A stretch of DNA of 64,000 bases from Pseudoalteromonas piscicida (GTDB taxonomy: Bacteria > Pseudomonadota > Gammaproteobacteria > Enterobacterales > Alteromonadaceae), in contig NZ_CP011924.1 of the NCBI RefSeq assembly GCF_000238315.3, forward strand, positions 1,280,501 through 1,344,500, given 5' to 3'. Position numbers and translations under genes: made by a program. This document shows, in pieces, positions 28,077 through 38,763 of this stretch; positions within the stretch are counted from its first letter, which is position 1; every line of letters starts with the position of its first letter. The notes below the pieces were generated by a model, which saw only the letters and a program-made list of their open reading frames with translations, ran no database searches and had not been told where the DNA came from.

Positions 28077-29381
28077 ATGAATGGCTTTTCTTCAAACACT
28101 TGTTACGAACTTGTCTCTGAAGCGCTAGAGGATATCGAGGCTCTACATGAGGAGTTTCAAGGTGTTGAAGAGGATGAACATGCCAGCCACCGCGTTGTTG
28201 ACATTGCACGGCAGTTAGTCGCATTCAAATCAATCACGCCGGATGATGTTGGGTGTCAACTGTGGTTAGCACAAGAGTTACGGGGTTTGGGCTTTTCAAT
28301 CAAGCACTTGCCTGTTCGTGATGTGAGTAACTTAGTAGCAAGTATAGGTAACAATAGTGACGCTAGGTTTGCTTTTCTTGGTCATACCGATGTAGTACCG
28401 GCAGGAAGTGCACAAGATTGGCAGTTTAACCCTTTTAAGCTGACAGAACACAATGGCTGTCTCTTCGCCAGAGGTATTGTTGATATGAAAGGCGCTATTG
28501 CCGCCTTTTTCTGTGCAATTGAGGCTTTAGTGACAGAATTTGGAGTACCGGAAAAAGAGCTTTGGTTGCTACTCACCAGCGACGAGGAAGGCGAAGCGGA
28601 ACACGGAACCAAGCGGATCGCTCATTTTTTAAAACAGCAGCGTATTGCATTTGATTTTGCCTTGGTCGGAGAGCCAAGCTCAGAAGCGTATGTAGCAGAC
28701 ACACTGAAAGTCGGTCGTCGTGGCGCTTTGTCTTTTACCGTCAATTTACATGGTAAAAGTGGACATGTGGCTTACCCTCAAAAAGCGACCAATGCCATCC
28801 ATTTGGCGCAAAATATTATGCAAGCACTATTGTCGCAGGATTGGCCAAAGCACTGTGATAACTTTGACTCGACCACGCTGCAATTCACCCATGTAAATTC
28901 AGGAAATTTTGTCGACAACATCATTCCAAGCCAATGTCAGCTAAATTTTAATATCCGTTATACACCCGCATACGACGAATATGAATTGGTCGAGCTGGTA
29001 AGAGAGGCCATCGAAGAACATACGCTCAATTATGCATTAACGACTAGCAACCCCTGCCAACCCTATTACTGCGTAAATAATGATGAGATCTCTTCTCCAT
29101 CCCTCGCTATCGTCTGCGATGAAATCAACAGTCAATGTCATTTCACACCAAAACTATCGACCGCAGGGGGAACGTCGGATGGCCGCTTTATTGCTGAAAT
29201 ATCGACCTCAGTACTAGAACTCGGACTGGTGAACAAAACCATTCATCAAATAGATGAACACACAACAACATCCGACTTAATCCAGCTTCAACAGCTTTAC
29301 TACGGCATCTATAAACGCCTGCTCTACCCTACGCTTCATGTTCACTCAACCGCTCAAGATGAACTGCTGCAACTTCGCTAA
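28077..29381 (+). CDS. M20-family amidohydrolase, DapE/ArgE-like
   Basis: A two-zinc N-acyl-diamine hydrolase homologue of 434 residues from the ATG at 28077; the alternative TTG at 28038 lacks a good ribosome-binding site. The active site is complete: His103 and Asp105 in GHTDVVP, Asp136 in VDMKG, Glu170 (base) and Glu171, Glu199 in GEPSS, His390 in TIHQID. GRRGALSF and GGTSDGRFIA are DapE-like. An N-terminal acidic extension of about 45 residues is unusual. As first gene of the cluster it could release ornithine from N-acylornithine, or remove an N-acyl group from an intermediate; both are inference. A housekeeping dapE may be elsewhere. Confidence 0.82.
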   Translation: MNGFSSNTCYELVSEALEDIEALHEEFQGVEEDEHASHRVVDIARQLVAFKSITPDDVGCQLWLAQELRGLGFSIKHLPVRDVSNLVASIGNNSDARFAFLGHTDVVPAGSAQDWQFNPFKLTEHNGCLFARGIVDMKGAIAAFFCAIEALVTEFGVPEKELWLLLTSDEEGEAEHGTKRIAHFLKQQRIAFDFALVGEPSSEAYVADTLKVGRRGALSFTVNLHGKSGHVAYPQKATNAIHLAQNIMQALLSQDWPKHCDNFDSTTLQFTHVNSGNFVDNIIPSQCQLNFNIRYTPAYDEYELVELVREAIEEHTLNYALTTSNPCQPYYCVNNDEISSPSLAIVCDEINSQCHFTPKLSTAGGTSDGRFIAEISTSVLELGLVNKTIHQIDEHTTTSDLIQLQQLYYGIYKRLLYPTLHVHSTAQDELLQLR

Positions 29382-29415
29382 TTAATAGAAAATAGATAAC
29401 TTCAAGGAATGCATT

Positions 29416-32400
29416 ATGGCAATCGAAAATGAACGCTCTGTTCACCCCGCAAACGACACGCTACCGATAGCAATTATTGGCATGGGTTGTCGTTTCCCAG
29501 GTCACGCGAATAGTCCTGAATTGTTTTGGGAAAATATTAAACATGGTGTCGATTGCATCATAGAAACCCCAGAATCGAGATGGAATATCGATACTCATTA
29601 TTCGTCTGTAAAGGCGAATAAAGGCAAATTGAGCTCAAAATGGGGTGGCTATGTCGATGATATCGATAAGTTTGATCCAGCATTTTTTGGGATCACGCCT
29701 CGTGAAGCCGAGTTTATGGACCCTCAACAACGTAAATTGCTAGAGGTAACTTGGGAAGCGTTGGAAGATGGTGGGCAAAAGCCATCTGAGCTCGCAGGTG
29801 AGTCGGTCGGTGTTTTTATGGGTGGGTTTACGCTTGATTATAAAATTATGCAATTCACTAACCCAGATTTTGATAACATTGATGCTCACACTGCGACGGG
29901 TGTCATGATGACGATGCTTTCTAATCGCATCTCTCATACTTTTGACTTTAATGGCCCCAGCATGTCAATCGATACTGCTTGTAGCTCCTCCATTGTCGCG
30001 TTAGATATGGCCTGTAAAAGTCTACAAACCGGGGCCAGTAATATGGCGCTCGCAGGTGGTGTGCTATTACATTTGGCACCACAATATACTGTATCCGAGT
30101 CTAAAGGCGGTTTCTTATCTCCGACTGGTTTTTCTCATGCTTTTGACGACTCCGCCAACGGCTATGTCCGTGCTGAAGGCGCTGGCGTCGTTGTGCTCAA
30201 GCGCTTAGATGATGCGATTAAGGATGGCGACCCAATTCATGCGGTGATCTTAGCCACCGGTGTAAATCAAGACGGTAAAACACAAGGGATCACGGTACCA
30301 AACGGCGATGCCCAATTGCGCTTGATGAAAGAAACCTATGCCAAAGCGAATATTGACCCCGGTAAAGTGCAGTACATTGAAATGCACGGCACAGGCACGC
30401 CTGTTGGCGACCCTATTGAAGCAAAGTCAGTTGGAACACTCCTTGGGATCAACCGTAATCAAGACGATAAATGCTACATTGGCTCAGTAAAAACCAATAT
30501 TGGCCATACCGAGGCAGCCGCAGGCATGGCTGGTTTGTTCAAAGCGGTCAAAGCCATTCAAAACAAACAGATCCCACCGCATTTACACTTAAAATCAATT
30601 AATCCTAAGATTGATTACGCCAACGCGCCGTATGAGATCCCCACTAAACTTACACCTTGGCCTAAGCATGAAGGTTTAGCCGTTGCGGGGGTAAACTCCT
30701 TTGGTTTCGGTGGAACCAATTCCCACGCGGTTATTCAAGAATTTGTTGCGCCAGAAGTGCCATCAATACCTCCAGCAAATGAGAATGGCCTAAAACTTTA
30801 TCCATTGAGTGCAAGAGATCAACACGGGATTCATCGCCTTGCCAAAGCGCATAATGAATTTTTGCAAGACAGCGATGCATCACTCAATGATATTATCCAC
30901 ACATTGGGTGAGCGCCGTGAACACCATCAATATCGTCATGCAATTTGTTTCAAAAATGCAGAAGATCTGCAACAACAACTGCAAACATTAAGTCATGATG
31001 CTGAATTTGCTGCGGCCAGTACATTGCGCACACTGAAAAAAGATGAGCAAAAAATCGTGTGGGTTTTCACCGGCATGGGGCCGCAATGGTGGGCAATGGG
31101 CCGTGAGCTGTACCAATCAGAGCCAACTTTTAAAGCGATGATCGATGAGTGTGATAGCTATATGTCAGCGCTTACAGATTGGTCATTGGTTGATGAAATG
31201 CTTGCCGATGAATCAGCGTCAAACATGCAATACACTTGGCTTGCTCAAACGGCAAACTTTGCCGTACAAGTCGCACTTGCAGCAATGTGGCGTCAGCACG
31301 GCATTTCGCCTGATGCCATTGTTGGCCACAGTACCGGTGAAGCGGCGGCATTTTATGAAGCTGGGGTCTACTCATTAAAAGATGCTTGCACCATCGTAGT
31401 CCATCGTAGCCGTTTACAACATCAATGCCGCAACACAGGTAAAATGATGGCGGTAGGACTTTCTGACAGTGATGTCACGCCTTATCTCAACGACCAAGTT
31501 GAAGTTGCAGCGGTAAACAGTCCAAACTCTGTCACCCTCGCAGGTGAAGAAAATGCATTACACAGTATTGAAGCACAACTGAGCGAAGCGGGTGTGTTTT
31601 GCAAGTTTCTCCGCGTTGAAGTGCCCTACCACAGCCAGTTTATGGAACCGATAAAGGCCGAATTGCTCGAGTGTTTAGCTGGTATTCAAGCTAACACCGC
31701 ACATACTCCATTGTATTCAACGGTAACAGGAACACTTGCTGAGGGACCTGAGCTTGATGCTAACTATTGGTGGCTCAACGTCCGTCAAGCCGTGCGCTTT
31801 GTTGATGCCACCCGCGCAATATTACAACAAGGTTATCAAGCATTTTTGGAACTAGGTCCACACCCTGTGCTTGGCGCATCTATTGCCGAAACAGCAGAAG
31901 AACAAAGTTGCTCAAGTGTTGTCGTCTCGAGTATGCGCCGTAAATCCGACGAACAACACACCTATTACCACGCTGCAGCTCAACTATTTGGTTTAGGCTT
32001 TGAATTAAATTGGTCAGCCATAAACGGTCGAGGTAAGTTCACTACTTTGCCAACTTACCCGTTCTTGCAAGAGCGCTTTTGGACCGAGCCTGAGTACTTT
32101 AATCAAGTGCGTTTAGGGCAAAGTAACCATGCTTTCTTGGGCCGTAAACGCAGTGAAGCTGAACATGTTTGGAACGCGGTAACCGACACAAATCGCGATA
32201 GTTTTTTAAGCTGTCACCAAATCCAAGGAAATACCCTCTTCCCCGCTGCTGGCTTTATTGAAATGGCGTATGCTGCAGCCAAAGAGACTTGGGGCAATGG
32301 CAGCTATGCACTCGACCACTTTGTAATCGATAAAGCGTTATTTTTGAATAATGAACACGCTCCCAATGTGCAATTCATTTTGCACCATGATGAACCGAAT

Positions 32401-35400
32401 TTTAAAGTGGTAAGCCTTGAAGATGGTAAAACGACCCGCCATGTTCAAGGGACAATCCGCCGAGTACAAAGCGCCAACCTTGCTGAGCCTATTGATCTCA
32501 ATGCTATTCGTAGTGCTGCCACCAGCGCACAGCAGCACGATGAGTTTTATGCACACCTAAAAGAGTTTGGTTACGAATATGGTCCATGTTTTAGAGCCAT
32601 TGAACAGATCTGGGCAACAGACAACGGCGTGCTTGCCAAGATTTCTTGGCCTACTCAACTTGAGCGAACAGCACAATTTACCCTACACCCAAGTCTATTA
32701 GATGCATGCTTCCAAACGTTAGTATTTACGGAACTTGCAGGTGCTAATGCTCAGCAATTCTCTATCCGCTTACCAGTGATGCTAGAGGAGATCCTGCTTT
32801 GCGAGCAGAACAATACTGACTTTTGGTGTTATACCCAAATCACTCATCGTGACGACGAAAAAACGGTCGGTGATTTATACCTCTGTGATGAATCAGGTCA
32901 AGTCTTTGGTGTTATCAAAAACTTTATTGCGCAAAGTGTTGACTCCGCTGCAAGTGGGATCACCACCAGAACCATAGATAGCTGGCTTTACCAAGTTAAT
33001 TGGCTTGCAGAGCCAGAGCAGGAAATACAAGAAACCGACACATCGGGTCGTTGGGTGCTCCTCGCAGATCAATCAGGAACAGCCGAACAGGTAGCCGACC
33101 GTTTAGCAAAGCTTGGCCACTCTAGCTGTATCGTTAAATCTGGAGAATATTTTGATATCGACAGAGGCCATTGTCATGCATGGCTAGTTCCCGATTCACG
33201 GGATCACCTGTCACAACTTATCGAGACTTTGGGCAAACAAGAAATTCGTGGCGTTGTGCATTGCTTTAGTCTAGATAACAGCGCAATAGAATCACTAACT
33301 CTTGCTCAGCTGCAAAGAGGAAAACGTCATTCGCTGCATTCATTGTTGAACCTGGCCAAAACCGTAGTGGAACAAGACTGTAAATTCCCGCTTTACGTGG
33401 TAACACGTAACGCTAGCCTCGTTAATAGCGAGCAACTTACCGCGGTGATGTCCGCTTCGTTAACTGGATTTAGCCGAGTGCTCGCACAGCAAGAATTGGT
33501 TGATAATTGGGGTGGCCTCATTGATGTTGATGGCCAAAATGATGCCGAACATATCACAGCCAGATTATTAAGTGACCGCCAAGAAGGGGAAGTTGCTTTT
33601 AGGGAAAATCAGGCCTATGTTGCTCGTTTAGAGCAGGCAACGTCACTTCAATCCGCCTTCCCAACTCGCGTGCAAAGCCATAAAGCACAATTGATCACGG
33701 GTGCATTTGGTTCAATCGGTCAGTTAGTTTGTCAGCTACTCGTCGATAGAGGTGCACGAAACCTCATTTTGCTTGGTAGGAGTCAATTACCTGAGCGTAA
33801 GAGTTGGTCAGAACTTACCTCAAGCGACCGTAACTATGATCGCGTTCGGTTTATTCAACACCTTGAGAGTCAGGGCGTTAATGTCTCGTTATGGCAGACA
33901 GACTTAACTCGAGAGCGTGAACTTCACGCGGCCCTTGAGTCTTATCATCTAAGTGCACAAGCACCGATCAACGGATTATTTTTCTGTGCTGGTATCGTCA
34001 ATGACACCTTACTTGGCAATATGGATACCAGAGCATTTGACGGTGTGTTTGACACCAAAGCGATTGGTGCGTTGATGCTTCACAAAGCACTCAGTAAAGT
34101 TGACCTCGAACATTTTGTACTCTTCTCCTCTGTCGCGGCTCAAGTCACTACCGCAGGACAAACAAACTATGCTTCTGGCAATGCTTTCTTAGATGCCCTC
34201 GCCCACTACCGTCGCAATCAGGGTCTTCCGGCGCTGAGTATCAACTGGGGTCCTTGGGCTATTGGTATGATTGAAGAGTTGGGTCTCGCCGAACATTACA
34301 AGGACCAAAGGGGCATGAACTGCATCTCACCAAGTGCGGGGATGGCTGTGCTTGAACGTATTCTAGACCAAGATCAACCTCAACTCTTAGTGTGTGACGC
34401 CGATTGGTCCAAAGTAACCAATTGGTATGCAGGAAAGCCGAGTTTATTTAGTCACTTGGCTACCCAAGAAAACGACAAGCAAAGCCACCAAGAGCAAGAT
34501 TTTGCTCCTTTATACCAGCAAACAGACAGCGCGCTTCGGTTACCGCTTGTTGCCGATCATCTCGCTAATGCTGTCAGCCAAGTATTACGCTGTAAACGAG
34601 AGCAAGTGGAATTAGATCTATCGCTCGGTAATCTCGGTATTGACTCTATTATGGCAACAGAGCTGAGAAATAAGGTCACCACCCATTTTGGTGAAACCCT
34701 AACGATTGTACGCCTTCTAAGTGGTGCATCTATCAACGAATTAAGTATAGAGCTTAATGACAAACTCGTTGAGTCGCTTGGCTTTGAAGTCATAACCACA
34801 GAAACATCACAGGTTCAGCCGGTTTCCGAGACCAAGGTTAACTCTATTATCGTATCTGATGCCAATGTGGAAGCTGAATTCCCACTTTCCTATGGACAAA
34901 AAGCGATTTGGTTTATCAATCAACTCAACCCAAGTAGCGCTTCCTACAATATCGGCGGCGCGATGCACATTCCTAGTGCACTGAATATCGACGCGCTGAA
35001 AAAAGCCCTTAGTGCTGTAGTAGCTCGCCACCCAATGTTAAGAACAAACTTCTTCTTTAAAGATGGCGAACCCTATCAAAGAGTCTGGACTCATCGCGAG
35101 GATGCACTGCAAGTCATTGATGTACATGGTAAGTCTTGGGATGACATTCAACCTATGATGATTGCAGACAATGAACAGCCTTTCGACCTTGAGCACGACC
35201 CACTGTTTAGACTGTATTTGTATAAGCAAAATGATCAAAGCTACTACTTTGCGGTAACAATTTATCACATCATCTCAGATGCATGGTCAAATTACATGTT
35301 TATCGATGAAATGCAGTCACTGTATGCACATTTCGCAAAAAGTGAACCGTTAGCACTCAGCGAGATAACGTCAAGCTATGAAAAATTTGTCGATTGGGAA

Positions 35401-38400
35401 ACACGCTTTGTTCACTCTCCACGCGGCGCGGCAAACTATAAGTTTTGGCAGAATCACTTACCTGCTGAGATCCCCGTATTAGACCTTGCAACCGACAAAC
35501 CTAGACCTGCGGTACTCACCAACGTTGGTGATTCATATCATTTTGAGTTAGATAAAGCCCTCACGTCTTCATTGAATACCCTTGCAAAGGCACAAGGGTC
35601 CACCATGTTCATGGCGTTGCTTAGCATCTATTACGCAGTCATGCATAAATATACTCAGCAGGATGAGATCATTATTGGCAGTCCCGTGGCCGGTCGTACA
35701 AATCCAGAGTTTTCAAACGTCTATGGTTACTTTGTGAATCCCCTACCGCTATGCGCAAGGTTTGATCCTGAAACGCACTTTACTTCGCTTTTAGCGCAGG
35801 TGAAAGACATTACCCTCAACGCACTAGATCACCAAGAATATCCGTTTGCGCTGTTAGTGGATAAGCTTGGTATTGAACATGATGCCAGCCGATCTACGGT
35901 ATTTCAGGTCATGTTTGTAATGCTCAATCACCGCGTTGAGCAATCGCATATGGATGAAAATAATGTCGCGTACTATAAGGGCTTTCCTATGCAATTCATG
36001 GAGCTGCCTGAAGAAGAAGGTCAATTTGACATTACGCTTTCAACCTATGAAGAAAATGGCGTGTTCAAAGGCACATTAAAATATAATACCGACCTATTCG
36101 AAACCGAAACGATAGCGCAGCTAGCTCGGGACTATATCGCACTGACGCGAATGGTTGTTGACAGTCCAAATCGGCCACTTTCAGAGCTTACCTTAGCAAG
36201 TCCAGACGCAATAGATGCCTTGGCGACATTTGCTGAAAGTCAAAAAAACGCACCTGCATTACCGACTTTGGTCAGCCAAATAGAAAATGCGGCGCAACAT
36301 AGCCCGAAGCTTCCTGCCCTTAGCATTGCCTGTGAAGCAAATGTTGGAGAACTTGCCGCTACTTTAAGCTATTGCGAACTGAACGGTCAGGCAAACCAGT
36401 TAGCGCGACTAATCAATTCACAGCTAGATGATCAAGCTAGTCAAACGATTGCCTTACATTTTGAAAAATCTATCGCATTAGTTGTTGCTTGTATCGCTAC
36501 GTTAAAAGCAGGTCATCATTTTGTGGTAATTGACCCACAGCAACCCAATGAACGCAAGCAGCTGTTGCTTGAGCAAAGTCGCTGCGCGTTACTACTTTGC
36601 GAAGAAGCGCTAACATCAGATCACCCGACACTACTTTGGGAAAGCTTCCAAAGCCAACGAGATGAAATCAGCGAGCACAATTTGGCGTTAAATCATCAGC
36701 CAAATGACATCGCGTATATTGTCTTTACTTCTGGCTCTACGGGGACGCCAAAAGGTGTTCAGGTTAGCCACCAAAACTGGGCTACGATCGCCGTGGACTG
36801 GTTAGCTCAATTTGATTTAGCACCCACCACTCATCATTTACAATTGGCCAGTCCAACCTTTGATGTGTTTTGTGGCGATCTCGCGCGCGCATTTTACAAT
36901 GCGAAGCACTTAGTGTTGTGTCCTAAAAATATGATGCTGAACATGCCGGTGTTATATGACCTCATTGAGACACAGCAGATTGATACGGTTGAGTTTGTGC
37001 CCTCTGTGGTTCGTAATCTCATCTTATTCGCAAAGCAAAGTCAGGTTGGATTCACCAGCTTACGTAGAGTGATTGTTGGCTCTGAGCAATGGCAAATCGC
37101 TGAATACCGCGCACTCAAAGGATTGCTACAAGAAGATGCTCGACTATTTAGCTCCTACGGCACATCTGAAGCAACCATAGACAGTAGCTTCTTTGAGGAA
37201 TCAGAGCAGTACTTAGAAACCAGTACGACAGTGCCAATCGGCAAGCCTTTCAATGCAACGCAACTTATCTTGCTCGATAAGCAAAACCGATTGGTATCGA
37301 GTAACGCAGTCGGCGAAATTGCAATTGCAGGGCAAGGCGTAAGCCTTGGCTACCTCAATAATCCAGAGAAAAATGCCAGTCAATTTATTCAACTTCCCGT
37401 ATCAGAAAATAGCACCATACGGGTGTATAAAACGGGTGATTTAGGTAAGTGGGACAAACACGGAAACCTACATATTCTGCAACGTATCGACAACCAAGTA
37501 AAAATACGAGGTCACCGCGTTGAGCTAGGAGAAATTGAGTCTAGCATCAACCAGATCCCTGGAATTAAGCGAAGCTATGTAAAAGGAATAGAAGTACATG
37601 GGCAAACCCAATTAATTGCCTACTTTGAGTCGGAGCTTGCGGTCGGTACTGAATTTGTCCTCGAACAGTTAGAGAACCAGCTACCAAGCTATATGGTACC
37701 TAGTAGGCTAGTTGCCATTGATCAATTTCCATTACTGAGTAACGGTAAAATCGATGCGGCGGCATTGCCACAGGTTGAAGTCGATGAGTTGGTAAGAGCA
37801 TTCGTAGCGCCTGCCACCTTATTTGAGCAGCAGCTCGCTGAGATTTGGTCCAATATGCTAGGGCAAAAATCCATTAGTCTTCATGATGACTTTTTTGCCC
37901 TCGGCGGTAACTCTTTATATTTGATTGAGCTAATGGTCAGGATCCAATCAGCCTTCAGCATCAAAATGGAAGCTAATCAGCTATTTAGATTTACAACCTT
38001 ACATGGCATGGCGAGTGCAATTGAAGATGTAGTAACAGGAAAAGAAACGGGCGCGTCCCCTTACCTTATCTTCAATGCGGGTCAATCTAGTCGTTTATTT
38101 GCACTGCCGCCAGCGGGTGGTTACAGCATCGTCTACAAGGCATTTGCCGACGCATTGCCTAACACTGAAGTGATCTCTTTTAACTATCTCGAAAGTGACA
38201 CTAAGGTTAGCGACTATGCCGACCAAATTATGCAAATTCAACCTCATGGTCCCTATACCCTATTTGGATACTCCCTTGGCGGTAATTTAGCCTTTGAGAT
38301 TGCTAAGGAGCTGGAAAGCCGAGGTCAACGTGTCGGGGATGTAGTGATCTTAGACTCATTCAGGATCACCGAAACAATCAAAATGCGGGAACAAGACTTC

Positions 38401-38757
38401 GCGCACTTTGAGCAAGAGTTAAAAGCACATTTCGCCCGCCACACCGGCTCAAATACGGTACACGAGCATACACTGGCACAAGCGAGAGACTATATTGATT
38501 GGTGTTATGAAGTGAAAAATCTAGGTCAGGTTCACGCAAAACTGCACTTTATCGTCGAGCAAAATGCACATGCAGAAGCTGCTCGTCTAACCAGTTGGGA
38601 TGCAGCATCAGACGCCGAGGTCATTACCTATCAAGGTTTTGGTAAACATGAGGAGATGTTGATGCCAGATATGATGCAGGCAGGCAACGGCGCAATTATG
38701 CAAAGTATTCTGCAAGATACCCAAAGCCAAGCGGTAATAGCAACAAACGTGGAGTAA
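29416..38757 (+). CDS. Iterative hybrid PKS-NRPS, PTM synthase type
   Basis: A 3113-residue megasynthase. KS (about 14-440) has Cys189, His324, His364. AT (about 540-830) has Ser639 in GHSTGE. DH (about 910-1180) has His934 and Asp1096. KR (about 1400-1640) has GAFGSIG and Tyr1585. ACP carries Ser1744. C (about 1815-2230) has YHIISDA in place of HHxxxDG, keeping the second His (1951). A (about 2270-2780) has the code D2483 V2484 G2487 E2526 I2553 G2555 S2580 I2588 D2589 K2778, the classical ornithine code. PCP carries Ser2833. TE (about 2860-3100) has Ser2953 in GYSLGG. There is no enoyl reductase and no methyltransferase, so polyene chains are expected. Known PTM synthases share this order and size: one module makes two chains, both are amide-linked to ornithine, and the TE forms the tetramate. 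Confidence 0.93.
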   Translation: MAIENERSVHPANDTLPIAIIGMGCRFPGHANSPELFWENIKHGVDCIIETPESRWNIDTHYSSVKANKGKLSSKWGGYVDDIDKFDPAFFGITPREAEFMDPQQRKLLEVTWEALEDGGQKPSELAGESVGVFMGGFTLDYKIMQFTNPDFDNIDAHTATGVMMTMLSNRISHTFDFNGPSMSIDTACSSSIVALDMACKSLQTGASNMALAGGVLLHLAPQYTVSESKGGFLSPTGFSHAFDDSANGYVRAEGAGVVVLKRLDDAIKDGDPIHAVILATGVNQDGKTQGITVPNGDAQLRLMKETYAKANIDPGKVQYIEMHGTGTPVGDPIEAKSVGTLLGINRNQDDKCYIGSVKTNIGHTEAAAGMAGLFKAVKAIQNKQIPPHLHLKSINPKIDYANAPYEIPTKLTPWPKHEGLAVAGVNSFGFGGTNSHAVIQEFVAPEVPSIPPANENGLKLYPLSARDQHGIHRLAKAHNEFLQDSDASLNDIIHTLGERREHHQYRHAICFKNAEDLQQQLQTLSHDAEFAAASTLRTLKKDEQKIVWVFTGMGPQWWAMGRELYQSEPTFKAMIDECDSYMSALTDWSLVDEMLADESASNMQYTWLAQTANFAVQVALAAMWRQHGISPDAIVGHSTGEAAAFYEAGVYSLKDACTIVVHRSRLQHQCRNTGKMMAVGLSDSDVTPYLNDQVEVAAVNSPNSVTLAGEENALHSIEAQLSEAGVFCKFLRVEVPYHSQFMEPIKAELLECLAGIQANTAHTPLYSTVTGTLAEGPELDANYWWLNVRQAVRFVDATRAILQQGYQAFLELGPHPVLGASIAETAEEQSCSSVVVSSMRRKSDEQHTYYHAAAQLFGLGFELNWSAINGRGKFTTLPTYPFLQERFWTEPEYFNQVRLGQSNHAFLGRKRSEAEHVWNAVTDTNRDSFLSCHQIQGNTLFPAAGFIEMAYAAAKETWGNGSYALDHFVIDKALFLNNEHAPNVQFILHHDEPNFKVVSLEDGKTTRHVQGTIRRVQSANLAEPIDLNAIRSAATSAQQHDEFYAHLKEFGYEYGPCFRAIEQIWATDNGVLAKISWPTQLERTAQFTLHPSLLDACFQTLVFTELAGANAQQFSIRLPVMLEEILLCEQNNTDFWCYTQITHRDDEKTVGDLYLCDESGQVFGVIKNFIAQSVDSAASGITTRTIDSWLYQVNWLAEPEQEIQETDTSGRWVLLADQSGTAEQVADRLAKLGHSSCIVKSGEYFDIDRGHCHAWLVPDSRDHLSQLIETLGKQEIRGVVHCFSLDNSAIESLTLAQLQRGKRHSLHSLLNLAKTVVEQDCKFPLYVVTRNASLVNSEQLTAVMSASLTGFSRVLAQQELVDNWGGLIDVDGQNDAEHITARLLSDRQEGEVAFRENQAYVARLEQATSLQSAFPTRVQSHKAQLITGAFGSIGQLVCQLLVDRGARNLILLGRSQLPERKSWSELTSSDRNYDRVRFIQHLESQGVNVSLWQTDLTRERELHAALESYHLSAQAPINGLFFCAGIVNDTLLGNMDTRAFDGVFDTKAIGALMLHKALSKVDLEHFVLFSSVAAQVTTAGQTNYASGNAFLDALAHYRRNQGLPALSINWGPWAIGMIEELGLAEHYKDQRGMNCISPSAGMAVLERILDQDQPQLLVCDADWSKVTNWYAGKPSLFSHLATQENDKQSHQEQDFAPLYQQTDSALRLPLVADHLANAVSQVLRCKREQVELDLSLGNLGIDSIMATELRNKVTTHFGETLTIVRLLSGASINELSIELNDKLVESLGFEVITTETSQVQPVSETKVNSIIVSDANVEAEFPLSYGQKAIWFINQLNPSSASYNIGGAMHIPSALNIDALKKALSAVVARHPMLRTNFFFKDGEPYQRVWTHREDALQVIDVHGKSWDDIQPMMIADNEQPFDLEHDPLFRLYLYKQNDQSYYFAVTIYHIISDAWSNYMFIDEMQSLYAHFAKSEPLALSEITSSYEKFVDWETRFVHSPRGAANYKFWQNHLPAEIPVLDLATDKPRPAVLTNVGDSYHFELDKALTSSLNTLAKAQGSTMFMALLSIYYAVMHKYTQQDEIIIGSPVAGRTNPEFSNVYGYFVNPLPLCARFDPETHFTSLLAQVKDITLNALDHQEYPFALLVDKLGIEHDASRSTVFQVMFVMLNHRVEQSHMDENNVAYYKGFPMQFMELPEEEGQFDITLSTYEENGVFKGTLKYNTDLFETETIAQLARDYIALTRMVVDSPNRPLSELTLASPDAIDALATFAESQKNAPALPTLVSQIENAAQHSPKLPALSIACEANVGELAATLSYCELNGQANQLARLINSQLDDQASQTIALHFEKSIALVVACIATLKAGHHFVVIDPQQPNERKQLLLEQSRCALLLCEEALTSDHPTLLWESFQSQRDEISEHNLALNHQPNDIAYIVFTSGSTGTPKGVQVSHQNWATIAVDWLAQFDLAPTTHHLQLASPTFDVFCGDLARAFYNAKHLVLCPKNMMLNMPVLYDLIETQQIDTVEFVPSVVRNLILFAKQSQVGFTSLRRVIVGSEQWQIAEYRALKGLLQEDARLFSSYGTSEATIDSSFFEESEQYLETSTTVPIGKPFNATQLILLDKQNRLVSSNAVGEIAIAGQGVSLGYLNNPEKNASQFIQLPVSENSTIRVYKTGDLGKWDKHGNLHILQRIDNQVKIRGHRVELGEIESSINQIPGIKRSYVKGIEVHGQTQLIAYFESELAVGTEFVLEQLENQLPSYMVPSRLVAIDQFPLLSNGKIDAAALPQVEVDELVRAFVAPATLFEQQLAEIWSNMLGQKSISLHDDFFALGGNSLYLIELMVRIQSAFSIKMEANQLFRFTTLHGMASAIEDVVTGKETGASPYLIFNAGQSSRLFALPPAGGYSIVYKAFADALPNTEVISFNYLESDTKVSDYADQIMQIQPHGPYTLFGYSLGGNLAFEIAKELESRGQRVGDVVILDSFRITETIKMREQDFAHFEQELKAHFARHTGSNTVHEHTLAQARDYIDWCYEVKNLGQVHAKLHFIVEQNAHAEAARLTSWDAASDAEVITYQGFGKHEEMLMPDMMQAGNGAIMQSILQDTQSQAVIATNVE

Positions 38758-38763
38758 CAGCTT

